From the NCBI RefSeq assembly GCF_003858395.1, contig NZ_QWEV01000005.1, positions 496,001-560,000 of the forward strand: DNA of 64,000 bases, written 5' to 3'. Below are positions 8,138-16,947 of this stretch, piece by piece. Below the pieces are notes generated by a model that made no database searches, was not told where the DNA came from, and saw nothing but the letters and a program-made list of their open reading frames with translations. Position 1 is the first letter of the stretch; each line of letters starts with the position of its first letter. Source of the stretch: Acidipila sp. EB88 (GTDB taxonomy: Bacteria; Acidobacteriota; Terriglobia; Terriglobales; Acidobacteriaceae). The position numbers and the translations under genes are program-made.

Positions 8138-10689
8138 TTGGTGATCTTTACCAGTCTTCCCTTCGCTACGGCGCTAGCTACGAAGAATGGTCGGAAGATG
8201 GTGCCAGCCCCCGTCCGCATTGGGCGCACACCATTGACTGGCTGCGCTCGGTCGGAGCCGACGAGCTGGGGCGACGCTGGACCCGCGCGGAACGCCGCAT
8301 CCGCGAGAACGGCATTACCTACAACATCTACGGCGACCCGCTCGGTGCGAACCGTCCATGGCGTATCGATATCGTGCCGATGCTCATTCCGGCGGCGGAG
8401 TGGCGATTCATCGAGTCCGGGGTAATTCAGCGGGCGACGCTGCTCAGCCGCCTTTTGCAGGACCTCTACGGCCCGCAGGACCTGGTGCGCGAGGGACGTT
8501 TTCCGGCGGCGCTGCTGTACGGCAACACCGCCTTTCTGCGTCCGCTCGTAGGGGTAAAGGTGCCCGAGCACAGCTACCTGCACATGCTGGCCGTGGATCT
8601 GGCGAGATCGCCCGACGGCAAATGGTGGGTGTTGGCGGATCGCACCCAGGCGCCTTCGGGCAGCGGGTACGCGCTTGAGAATCGCACGATTGTCTCGGAC
8701 CTTCTGCCGGAGCTTTTTCGCACGTCCAACGTGATGCGGCTGGCCCCGTTCTTTCGGGCGCAGCGCGATGCGCTCACCAGCCTGAGCAAGCGCGAGAATC
8801 CCCGGGTCGTGCTGCTGACCCCGGGGCCGCACAATGAAACCTACTTTGAGCACTCCTATCTTGCGAAGTACCTCGGCTTTGCCTTGGTGGAGGGCGCCGA
8901 CCTTACGGTGCGGGACCGCTGCGTGTTTCTCAAGACAGTGGACGGGCTCGAACGGGTTGACGTCATCCTGCGCAGGGTGGATGACAACTTCTGCGATCCA
9001 CTGGAGCTGCGCGGGGACTCGCTGCTGGGCGTGTCCGGGCTGGTGGACGCTATCGCCGCCGGCAATGTGCAGGTAGCCAACGCACTCGGCAGCGGCCTGA
9101 TCGAGACTGCGGCCATCATGCCGTTTCTGCCTGGGCTGGCCCGGCACCTGTTGGGCGAAGAGCTCAAGCTTCCGTCCGTCGCCACCTGGTGGTGCGGACA
9201 GGAGAGTGCCAGAGAGTGGGTGCTGGCGAACCTGGAGCGCGTGGTCGTGAAGCCTGCGTTCCCGACACTTGGCATGGAGCCTGTTTTTGGGTCGCAACTG
9301 CCGGACGCCGAACGCAAGGCCTTTATCGCGCGCCTGCAGGCACAACCGCACCGCTATGTGGCGCAGGAGCAGGTCGCTCTGTCCACGGCGCCGGTATGGG
9401 AAAGCGGCGTGCTGAACTCGCGCAGCGTGGTGCTGCGCACCTATGCGCTCAACACCGGCAATGGCTGGGCGGTAATACCGGGTGGCCTGGTGCGCGTGGC
9501 CGAGGCAAGTGGCTCTGTGGTTTCAATGCAGCGCGGTGGTCACAGCAAGGATGCCTGGGTGCTGGCGGATGACCCGGGCCGGGTGGACACCTTCAGCATG
9601 CTGCGCTCGCGGGACGAACCGGTACTGCTGCGCCGCATTCCGCGCGGGGTGCCGAGCCGCGTTGCTGACAATGCATTCTGGCTTGGCCGCTACGTCGAGC
9701 GCAGTGAAAATATCGCCCGCATCCTGCGGTCCATGGTGCCGCATGTGCGCAGTGCGCAGGAAGCAGACCTGCCCAGCCTGCTGCGTCTGCATGGCTGCCT
9801 GCGATCGCGCCACAGCAAGCTGCCCAAGCGCAACCGCAGGCCTCTGACCTTTGTCGCGCTCGAGAACGAGTTGCTCTCGATGCTGAGCGATCCCGAGCGT
9901 CCGGACAGCCTGCCGAGCACGCTCGCCGAGGTGGCCAGGATCGGCGGTTCGATCCGGGAACGGCTATCAGCCGACATGATGCTGCTGATAGGACAACTAC
10001 GAAGTGCCATGCAGCCTGAAGCAACCATGCAACTGCTGGACTACCAGGGCGCTCTTACAGCATGTCTCGCGCTGCTTTCCGCTTTCTCCGGACTGGAGCG
10101 AGAGAATATCAATCGCGGCGCCGGATGGTTGTTCATGAGCATTGGCCGCCGGTTGGAGCGCGCGATCTACATCACACGTCAACTTCGGGAGATCACAACC
10201 CCGCTGGCGGCGGAAGACTGGTCATTCCTGGAAAGGCTGCTCGAGGTCGCCGACAGCTCCATGACGTATCGCTCGCGGTACTACACGACCTTGCAGCCCA
10301 TGCCGGTGCTGGACGTGCTGCTGGCGGATGAAACGAATCCCAGGTCGCTGGATTTTCAACTGGAACACCTTGTGGAGCTGTACGAGAAGCTTCCGCGGCG
10401 CGAAGAGGTGGAGCTCGAGTCGATGCGCGAAGCGCTTGCGACCCTGCGTGGCATGGACCTGCAGGCGCTGATCTATCCCAAGATGGCAGCACCCGCTACG
10501 AGTGGGGTGGCCGAGGGAGGTGGCGCAGCGAAGCGCCCCACGAGAACGCGAGCCTCCCATGCCCTCACAGGGCTGCACCGTTACCTTGGGACCCTGGAGA
10601 ATCTTCTGCTCTCCTGGTCGAATCACCTTTCGAGCAGATACTTCAGCCATGCACGCACTCAACCTGTGACCATTGGCAGCGACCTGTGA
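8134..10689 (+). CDS. Circularly permuted ATP-grasp type 2 / alpha-E fusion protein
   Basis: The protein has 851 residues in two parts. Residues about 1-500 form a circularly permuted ATP-grasp domain (DUF404/DUF407 type), recognisable by NGITYNIYGDP, LYGNTAFLRPL, the GPHNETYFEHSYLAKYLGFALVEG block, and a VVLRTYALNTG stretch. The rest, from about RRIPRGVPSRVADNAFWLGRYVERSENIARI on, is an alpha-E helical domain (DUF403). In other bacteria these domains occur as separate or fused proteins beside transglutaminases, and are predicted to ligate amino acids or peptides. The ATG overlaps the upstream stop by four bases, and its own stop directly abuts the next ATG. The reaction and substrate are unknown. 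Confidence 0.93.
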   Translation: MIGDLYQSSLRYGASYEEWSEDGASPRPHWAHTIDWLRSVGADELGRRWTRAERRIRENGITYNIYGDPLGANRPWRIDIVPMLIPAAEWRFIESGVIQRATLLSRLLQDLYGPQDLVREGRFPAALLYGNTAFLRPLVGVKVPEHSYLHMLAVDLARSPDGKWWVLADRTQAPSGSGYALENRTIVSDLLPELFRTSNVMRLAPFFRAQRDALTSLSKRENPRVVLLTPGPHNETYFEHSYLAKYLGFALVEGADLTVRDRCVFLKTVDGLERVDVILRRVDDNFCDPLELRGDSLLGVSGLVDAIAAGNVQVANALGSGLIETAAIMPFLPGLARHLLGEELKLPSVATWWCGQESAREWVLANLERVVVKPAFPTLGMEPVFGSQLPDAERKAFIARLQAQPHRYVAQEQVALSTAPVWESGVLNSRSVVLRTYALNTGNGWAVIPGGLVRVAEASGSVVSMQRGGHSKDAWVLADDPGRVDTFSMLRSRDEPVLLRRIPRGVPSRVADNAFWLGRYVERSENIARILRSMVPHVRSAQEADLPSLLRLHGCLRSRHSKLPKRNRRPLTFVALENELLSMLSDPERPDSLPSTLAEVARIGGSIRERLSADMMLLIGQLRSAMQPEATMQLLDYQGALTACLALLSAFSGLERENINRGAGWLFMSIGRRLERAIYITRQLREITTPLAAEDWSFLERLLEVADSSMTYRSRYYTTLQPMPVLDVLLADETNPRSLDFQLEHLVELYEKLPRREEVELESMREALATLRGMDLQALIYPKMAAPATSGVAEGGGAAKRPTRTRASHALTGLHRYLGTLENLLLSWSNHLSSRYFSHARTQPVTIGSDL

Positions 10690-11613
10690 ATGCTTTATAA
10701 GATCAGCCATCGAACCACGTATCTGTACAAATACCCTGTCTCCGTCGGGGACCATGTGGCGTGCCTGAGACCGCGTTCCTTTCCGGGCAATCACCTGCTG
10801 CATAGTGAGCTGCACATCAGCCCGACTCCCAGGGTATTCAGCGAGCGGGTGGATTACTTCGGCAATACCCTATCTTTTTTCACGGTGCAGGAGTCGCACG
10901 AAGAGCTTGTGGTGGAGGCCAAGAGCCAGATAGAAAGCACCGGCCGAAAACCCCGCAGCCAGCGAGACTCCATGCCCTGGGAGGACTCGGCACGATCGCT
11001 TGCGGAGGATCGATCCACGGATGCGCTCGAGGCATACCAGTACCAGTTCGAGTCGCCGCGGATTCGCCTGCGGGCCGACTTCGCCGACTATGCACGTGCC
11101 TCATTTTTGCCCGAACGGCCCATGCGGGAAGCGCTGCTCGATCTCACGGCGCGCATTCATGCGGACTTTCGCTTCGACTCCAAGGTGACCACCGTCAGCA
11201 CCACCATGGAAGAGGTCTTCAACAAGCGTCGCGGCGTGTGCCAGGACTTTGCGCATGTGCAGATTGCGTGCCTGCGCTCTCTCAACATCGCAGCAAGGTA
11301 TGTGAGCGGCTACCTGCGGACATATCCTCCGCCGGGCAGGCCGCGCCTGATCGGTGCTGACGCGTCGCATGCGTGGGTGTCGGCATACAGCCGTGAGCTT
11401 GGCTGGCTGGATGTGGACCCTACGAACAACGTGGCTCCGACGGATGGCCATGTGACGCTTGCCTGGGGTCGCGACTACAGCGACGTCAGTCCTCTTCGCG
11501 GGCTGATCCTGGGCGGCGGCGGCCATACTCTGCAGGTGGCCGTGGACATGGAGCCAGTCGAAGCAACAAGCGAGTTCGCTGGCCACAGCATCGAGGAGCC
11601 GGTCAAGCAGTAG
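10690..11613 (+). CDS. Transglutaminase family protein
   Basis: 307 residues. A transglutaminase N-terminal domain (about 1-95, starting MLYKISHRTTYLYKYPV) is followed by the cysteine-protease-like core. The likely triad is C184 (GVCQDFAH), H227 (SHAWVSAY) and D243 (DVDPTNN). This is the shorter, single-domain paralogue of the N-terminal half of the protein at 4829. The ATG follows the previous stop with no gap, so it is the third gene of one operon. In comparable modules the two transglutaminases are thought to cleave or re-ligate peptides made by the ATP-grasp partner. It carries no signal peptide. Confidence 0.93.
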   Translation: MLYKISHRTTYLYKYPVSVGDHVACLRPRSFPGNHLLHSELHISPTPRVFSERVDYFGNTLSFFTVQESHEELVVEAKSQIESTGRKPRSQRDSMPWEDSARSLAEDRSTDALEAYQYQFESPRIRLRADFADYARASFLPERPMREALLDLTARIHADFRFDSKVTTVSTTMEEVFNKRRGVCQDFAHVQIACLRSLNIAARYVSGYLRTYPPPGRPRLIGADASHAWVSAYSRELGWLDVDPTNNVAPTDGHVTLAWGRDYSDVSPLRGLILGGGGHTLQVAVDMEPVEATSEFAGHSIEEPVKQ

Positions 11614-11683
11614 CAGCGGCTTCTATAAAGCAAGCGGCATACCGCGCCAGAAGCTCCTTTGTGTGCGAGCATGGCATGCAAGT

Positions 11684-13111
11684 ATGCAGACGAGTTCCTC
11701 TCCTGAACACTCGCTGAAGCGCCAGCTCAGGCTGCGCGACCTGGTGCTGACGCAGATCCTGTGCGTGGTCGGCAGCTCATGGGTGGGGATAGCCGCCGGT
11801 CTGGGTCGAGCGGAGCTGCTGATGTGGGCGGCAGCGATGATCCTGTTCTATGCGCCGCTGGCCGGCTCGGTGATTGCGCTGAACCGCAACATGCCGCTTG
11901 AAGGCGGCCTATATGCCTGGAGCCGCATTGCCTTTGGAGAGCTTGCTGGTTTCCTCACCGCCTGGAACCTGTGGGTCTACGGCATCGCCGTCACAGCGAC
12001 GATTCTGTACGCGATCCCCACGGAGCTGGCTTACCTGATCGGTCCGAAAGCGGCGTGGCTGCCGGAGAATCACGGTGCTTCGCTTGCCGTTGTAGGCTGC
12101 ACCATTCTTGTCGTTACGGGGATGGCGCTGCGCGGACTGGAAGTCAGTAAGTGGCTCCACAATGCGGGCGGCTTCGCCATTCTTGTTGTATTTGCCACGT
12201 TGATTCTGCTGCCGCTATGGGCGCATGTGCACCACGAGCCCGTGCGCTGGAGTCCGCTCACAATGGCGCTGCCGCCGCTTTCTCTTCACTCGCTGGCGCT
12301 TTTTGGGCAGATGCTGTTTGGAGCGCTTTGCGGGCTCGAGTACATCGCGATCCTGGCGGGAGAAAGCAGCAACCCTGCGCGCACGATCGGGCAATCCGTG
12401 TGGATCAGCTCGCCGGTGATCTGTGCCATGTTCATCCTGGGTACGGGCTCCATCGAGGCGTTCACGCGCGGTTCCATCGACTACATTGCACCTATTCCGC
12501 AGACGCTGCGCCTGGCGCTTGGAAGCACTGGTGCGGGCAGTGTTTTCGCTGCCGCGGCAATCCTGCTGCTGCAGATCCGCCTGCTGGGCGCGGCCAGCTT
12601 TCTGTTCACGGGCGTCACGCGCCTGCCGATGGTCGCGGGCTGGGACAGCCTGGTTCCCCGGTGGTTTACACGCATGCACCCGCGCTGGAAAACGCCATCG
12701 AACTCGATCCTTTTTACGTCCGCGCTGGTCTGCCTGCTGGTGCTGATGGCAAGCATCGGCGTGCATGCGCAGGAGGCGTTTCAGCTGTTGTCGAATGCGA
12801 GCCTGACCCATTACGAGGTAGCGTACCTATTCATGTTCGCGGTGCCATTCCTTGGTAGTCGCGCGCTGCGCACTGCTCTTCCAGGGTGGCTGCGCTGGAG
12901 CTCCCTGGTCGGCTTCGTGGCGACGCTCTTCAGCCTTCTCATCTCTGCTTACCCGTTTGTCGACGTTGTGAATGCGAGGCTGTACGCGGGCAAGATCATT
13001 GGCGTGGTGGTTGGCAGCAACCTGGCTGGCATCTGCTTTTACCAGGTACGTACCCGCATGGCACACGCGCAGCTCTCGGAGACAGAGCCTGCGACACTCC
13101 CAATTGAGTAG
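11684..13111 (+). CDS. APC family amino acid permease
   Basis: About 475 residues with roughly twelve membrane helices. The N-terminus is typical of the amino acid-polyamine-organocation family: a polar start, then LVLTQILCVVGSSWVGIAAGLG, and the GGLYAWSRIAFGELAGF signature that corresponds to helix 3. I prefer the ATG at 11684; a GTG at 11663 would add seven residues, and neither has a strong ribosome binding site. The gene follows the transglutaminase operon on the same strand by about 70 bases. It could import amino acids used by that system, but co-transcription is not proven. The substrate cannot be assigned. Confidence 0.87.
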   Translation: MQTSSSPEHSLKRQLRLRDLVLTQILCVVGSSWVGIAAGLGRAELLMWAAAMILFYAPLAGSVIALNRNMPLEGGLYAWSRIAFGELAGFLTAWNLWVYGIAVTATILYAIPTELAYLIGPKAAWLPENHGASLAVVGCTILVVTGMALRGLEVSKWLHNAGGFAILVVFATLILLPLWAHVHHEPVRWSPLTMALPPLSLHSLALFGQMLFGALCGLEYIAILAGESSNPARTIGQSVWISSPVICAMFILGTGSIEAFTRGSIDYIAPIPQTLRLALGSTGAGSVFAAAAILLLQIRLLGAASFLFTGVTRLPMVAGWDSLVPRWFTRMHPRWKTPSNSILFTSALVCLLVLMASIGVHAQEAFQLLSNASLTHYEVAYLFMFAVPFLGSRALRTALPGWLRWSSLVGFVATLFSLLISAYPFVDVVNARLYAGKIIGVVVGSNLAGICFYQVRTRMAHAQLSETEPATLPIE

Positions 13112-13207
13112 CGGGTCTTCATTCAGGCTAAACAAACACTGGATTCGCAGATGATCGGCATGCGCACGGAGCGGCAGCAACATCCAACCACATACAAGGA
13201 GATTGCA

Positions 13208-14071
13208 ATGCCACAACAGGATTCCCGCGTCTGGCTGATCACGGGCTGCTCCACAGGGTTTGGCAAGGAACTGGCGAAGCTCGTACTCGCGCAGGGAGGC
13301 CGCGCGGTGGTGACGGCACGCAAGCCGGAGCAGCTGCAGGATGTGGTGGCCGACTATCCCGACACCGCGCTCGCATTGGCGCTCGATGTCACGAGCAAGG
13401 CGCAGGTAGCGGCTGCCGTGCAGCAGGCTGAAGAGCGGTTCGGACGCATCGATGTGCTGGTCAACAACGCAGGGTACGGCTATCTCGCAGCGGTGGAGGA
13501 AGGCGAAGACGACCAGGTCCGGGCCATGTTCGAAACGAACTTCTTTGGACTGGTCGCCATGACCAACGCGGTGCTGCCCGGTATGCGCGCACGCCGCAGC
13601 GGCCGCATCGTAAACATCTCGTCCATCGGCGGCCTCGTGAGCTTTGCAGCGACCGGCTACTACCACGCCACCAAGTACGCGGTGGAAGGTATCTCGGAGT
13701 CGCTCGCGCTCGAACTTGCGCCGCTGGGCATCCAGGTCATGATCGTGGAACCGGGACCGTTCCGCACAGACTGGGCAGGCAGGTCGCTGCTGGAATCCAA
13801 GACGACCATTGCGGATTACGACGCCACCGCAGGCGAACGCCGGCGGCAAAGCCGGGAGCGTAGCGGAAAGCAGGCGGGAGATCCAGTACGCGGAGCGCAG
13901 GCCATCATCGATGCAGCACAATCCGAGGATCCGCCTTTGCACCTGCTGCTCGGTAAGCCGGCCTTCGACATGGGCATGAAGAAGCTGGAGCAACTGCGGT
14001 CTGTTATTGAAGACTGGCGCGAGACGACCCTGGGCGCGGACTACCCGGAGTTCCAGGACGCCGCTAAGTAA
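13208..14071 (+). CDS. Short-chain dehydrogenase/reductase
   Basis: 287 residues. A Rossmann fold begins near the N-terminus with TGCSTGFGK (about 12-20). It is followed by the NNAGYG motif, a catalytic Ser in ISSIGG, and the YHATKYAVEG motif providing Tyr and Lys. It belongs to the classical SDR family acting with NAD(P)H on an unknown alcohol or carbonyl substrate. I chose the ATG at 13208 because AAGGAG lies seven bases upstream; a longer frame from 13151 lacks such a site. It is convergent with the MutS-like gene. The closest functional label would be an uncharacterised oxidoreductase. Confidence 0.9.
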   Translation: MPQQDSRVWLITGCSTGFGKELAKLVLAQGGRAVVTARKPEQLQDVVADYPDTALALALDVTSKAQVAAAVQQAEERFGRIDVLVNNAGYGYLAAVEEGEDDQVRAMFETNFFGLVAMTNAVLPGMRARRSGRIVNISSIGGLVSFAATGYYHATKYAVEGISESLALELAPLGIQVMIVEPGPFRTDWAGRSLLESKTTIADYDATAGERRRQSRERSGKQAGDPVRGAQAIIDAAQSEDPPLHLLLGKPAFDMGMKKLEQLRSVIEDWRETTLGADYPEFQDAAK

Positions 14072-14118
14072 ATCAGCAGGCGCACTTGGTCAAAAGCCAG
14101 ACCTTGGACGCGCAACAG

Positions 14119-14150
14119 CCCGGCCTGCATGCTGAACCATGCAGGCTGGG
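14119..14150. terminator. Hairpin between convergent genes
   Basis: CCCGGCCTGCATG pairs with CATGCAGGCTGGG (13 pairs, one G-U) around a CTGAAC loop. It lies between the SDR stop and the MutS-like stop, where a bidirectional terminator is expected. No clear T-run follows on either strand, so the function is uncertain. Confidence 0.45.
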
Positions 14151-14194
14151 ACGTTGTGCGTCCCGGTGTCGGCGTGTGCGCTCGCCTCTTGCTC

Positions 14195-16015
14195 TCAGAC
14201 CTTCAACCCGATCAGGCGCATGAGTTCAATCCCGTTGCTGCGCGTCACGATACCGTCTCGCAGTTCGAAGTCGAACTGCATCCGTCCGTCCACAATCTGA
14301 TCTTCAAAGTGGACATTCCGCAGGCCAAGCTGCTTCGCATCCGCCATCTCTGAAAGAGCAAGATCATGCGTGGTGATCATGCCGATCGCGCCGGCTGCGT
14401 GCAGTGCACGCGTGATGCCCTGCGCACCGGTCAACCTGTCTTTTGAATTGGTTCCCTGCAACAGCTCATCCAGCAGGAACAGCACACGCGGGCCCGTTGC
14501 GTTTTCGGCCATGGCGCAGATGCGTTGCAGACGCTCCACCTCCGCATAAAAGCGAGAGTGCCCCGCCTGCAAGGAGTCATTCACCAGCAGGCTCGCTGCC
14601 AGGCGCAGCGGGGTAAGTCGCATGCTGCGGCAACGCACCGGTGCACCACACAGGGCGAGCACCAGGTTTACGCCGGCCGTGCGCATCAGCGTGCTCTTGC
14701 CAGACATGTTGGAACCGCTGATCAGCAGGACGCGTGTGTCGGCTTCGTTGCTGCCAAGAGCCACGCTGTTGCGAACGCACTTGTTCGCGGGGATGAGTGG
14801 GTGGCCCATCTCCTCCACCGCGAAGCTGGGCTTGCCTTCCTCAATTGTGGGAAAGGGATCGTCGGGATGCTCATAGCTGTATGTCGCGAGCGAGAGCAGT
14901 GCTTCCATCTCGCTGAGTGCGTTGAGCCAGTCGCGTACGTGCGCGCCGTGCAGGCTGCGCCATCGCTGTACCGCATAGGCCAGTTGCACAGAGTAGAGCA
15001 AGGGCAGGTTGAGCAGCCGCATGAAGAGGTTATCGAGCGAGTCCTGCAATTGCACCAGCGTTGCGAGGCGTGCGATCGCCTGCGACGCGCTCGCGCTTTG
15101 CCGCCCAAGCTTCTGCTGCAAGGTGCGCAACAGCGGGGCGTCCAATGTCTCGGCTTCCACAAGGCGTAACAGCTTCGCATACAGTTGCAGGTAGTTTCCA
15201 GCAGCCTCTACCCCAGCAAGGTTGGCGCGCAGGCGTCGGTTGAGAGATCGAGCAAAGAGCCATTCCACTGCGAGCACACCGACAAGCGGCAGGATCGGCC
15301 CGCGCGTATACCAGAGTACGATTGCGGCAAGCGCGACCGCGGCCAGTGCCAGTGCCATGATGCGAGGCCACTGCTGCGGCAACGTGTCGGGCCCTTCAGC
15401 CCACTGCAGCAATGGCTCGGCAGCAGGCGCAATGCTTCCCTGCTCATTGGCAAGCACCAGGGCTTCCCGCAGGTCGAGGTGGTCTCTGAGCTCAGCCACG
15501 GCTGCCTGCCGGCGCAGCACCTCCGGGGTTGAGGCGGGTGCAAGCAGCCACTGCAATAGAACGCGTTCGCCCATGCTGGTCTGCGCCGTGCAGAGAAGCT
15601 CGAAGAGGCTTCCTCGTCCCACCAGGTCGAGATCCGCGGCATACAGGCTGGGGCCTGTGAGGTCCGCATGGGTCGAGCGCTCGTGCCTGCCGATCCAGCG
15701 GTCTTCAATACGGGCAAGTCCGTCGTTGTAGAACTCGACCGCACGACGAGCCCTGCGGGAAGCACGCAGCACGCGCTCGTGGTACATGGCCACCGCTACG
15801 AACGACGCGAGCGGCACAAGCAGCCACAGCCAAGCACGACTCCAACCCGTGCCCCATAGATGCCATAGGAGCGCCAGCACGACCAGCACAAGCAGCAGGC
15901 GCACATAGCCCAGCGATCGGTGGCGCCGCGAAAGATCGTCCTCTGTCCGCTGGAACAGCCCTGCACGGCGCGCATACTCCGCCGCTGGATGGGTCAGTAC
16001 TGGAGCCTTCGACAT
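14195..16015 (-). CDS. Membrane-anchored MutS-family ATPase
   Basis: 606 residues. The C-terminal third is a MutS-type ABC ATPase with Walker A GSNMSGKST at about 434-442, a Walker B region LFLLDELLQGTNSKDR, and a conserved THDLALSE block. The N-terminal half lacks the mismatch-recognition domains. Instead it carries two pairs of hydrophobic segments (about 37-75 and 222-255) that look like membrane helices. Such proteins occur in several phyla and are not classical mismatch repair enzymes; their function is unknown. The ATG at 16015 begins MSKAPVLTHP. It stands alone, convergent with the SDR gene and divergent from the small protein gene at 16287. Confidence 0.85.
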   Translation of the reverse strand: MSKAPVLTHPAAEYARRAGLFQRTEDDLSRRHRSLGYVRLLLVLVVLALLWHLWGTGWSRAWLWLLVPLASFVAVAMYHERVLRASRRARRAVEFYNDGLARIEDRWIGRHERSTHADLTGPSLYAADLDLVGRGSLFELLCTAQTSMGERVLLQWLLAPASTPEVLRRQAAVAELRDHLDLREALVLANEQGSIAPAAEPLLQWAEGPDTLPQQWPRIMALALAAVALAAIVLWYTRGPILPLVGVLAVEWLFARSLNRRLRANLAGVEAAGNYLQLYAKLLRLVEAETLDAPLLRTLQQKLGRQSASASQAIARLATLVQLQDSLDNLFMRLLNLPLLYSVQLAYAVQRWRSLHGAHVRDWLNALSEMEALLSLATYSYEHPDDPFPTIEEGKPSFAVEEMGHPLIPANKCVRNSVALGSNEADTRVLLISGSNMSGKSTLMRTAGVNLVLALCGAPVRCRSMRLTPLRLAASLLVNDSLQAGHSRFYAEVERLQRICAMAENATGPRVLFLLDELLQGTNSKDRLTGAQGITRALHAAGAIGMITTHDLALSEMADAKQLGLRNVHFEDQIVDGRMQFDFELRDGIVTRSNGIELMRLIGLKV

Positions 16016-16286
16016 GGCTTCATTATGGCTGAACGCAAAATGCTCGACCTGTCTGCTATGACACGCCCCGGTGACAAATATCAGGAGAAGGCATGCATCT
16101 GACGGGGAGACCGACGCGTTTCGTCTACGCTGCGGCCGTGTTTCTGCAGGTTAAAACACTGATGACTGTCTCGCTTTGCCACTCCAGGTGACTATCAGGT
16201 TGTGACTGCAGCAATGAGGCGTGTGAGCAAGCGACTAAGTGGGAAAATGCAGAGCATGCGATGTAGTCTTAGGAACGAGGAGATGT

Positions 16287-16544
16287 ATGAAGATAGCGAG
16301 CATTGTTGAATTGCTAGACCAGGAAATTGAACGACTGCAGCAAGTACGCACCATCCTTTCAGAGGTGGACCCTGTACGGTCGAAGACCATAGTGAAAGAG
16401 ACAGGCAAGAAGAAAGAAAAGAGTCCGGCCGCGGAGGTAAACCCGCAGAAGCGCCTGATGAGTCCAGAAGGCCGCGCTCGTATCGCAGCGGCGCAAAAAG
16501 CACGATGGGCTGCACACAAGAAGCTGAAGAAGGCGGCAAAGTAA
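16287..16544 (+). CDS. Small basic protein with RIAAAQKARWA tail motif
   Basis: 85 residues. The N-terminal half is a likely helix (IVELLDQEIERLQQVRTIL). A Lys-rich linker follows, and then a basic C-terminus with SPEGRARIAAAQKARWAAHKK. The start is the ATG at 16287, with GAGGAG just upstream; a longer frame from 16239 has no such site. A second copy of this architecture lies at 20413-20652, so the two are paralogues. The combination of a short coiled helix and a positively charged RIAxAQKxRWA motif suggests nucleic-acid binding and dimerisation, but no function is known to me. A strong terminator follows about 80 bases after the stop. Confidence 0.72.
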   Translation: MKIASIVELLDQEIERLQQVRTILSEVDPVRSKTIVKETGKKKEKSPAAEVNPQKRLMSPEGRARIAAAQKARWAAHKKLKKAAK

Positions 16545-16624
16545 GCTTTCGCCTGCGCACGCGTTGTGTGCCTGCTTTCAACCCGCCAGACGCAGCGTCG
16601 CAATCAAAGTTCGCGCTTGTGTGC

Positions 16625-16653
16625 AAAGAGGTCCCTCGCGAAGGGGCCTCTTT
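16625..16653 (+). terminator. Rho-independent terminator
   Basis: AAAGAGGTCCC pairs with GGGGCCTCTTT (one T-G pair) around a 7-base loop, followed by TTTG. It lies downstream of the small basic protein gene on the same strand. Confidence 0.75.
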
Positions 16654-16947
16654 GTATGTGTGGAGTGGGAACGGCGTGGCCGCGTTGCTGTCTTTACGCA
16701 ACGATGGGCAAGATAGCCCGACGCTTTCATCGAAGCACGCGGCTATCATGACCTCCGACTCGAGCAACTGCCTGGCGTGCCGAGGTGCACGGTCATCGAC
16801 CTCGACATCGCTTCAGACAAGGGCGCTGCGGCTGGAGCAAGGGCGCGGGTCGCGCGGCGCCGCTCCCCTCGTCGGGGTCGAACAATCTACGCCTCAGATT
16901 GTGGCGGCTCGTGTTTACACGCCATCACAGCTCCGCTGGATCCCTCC

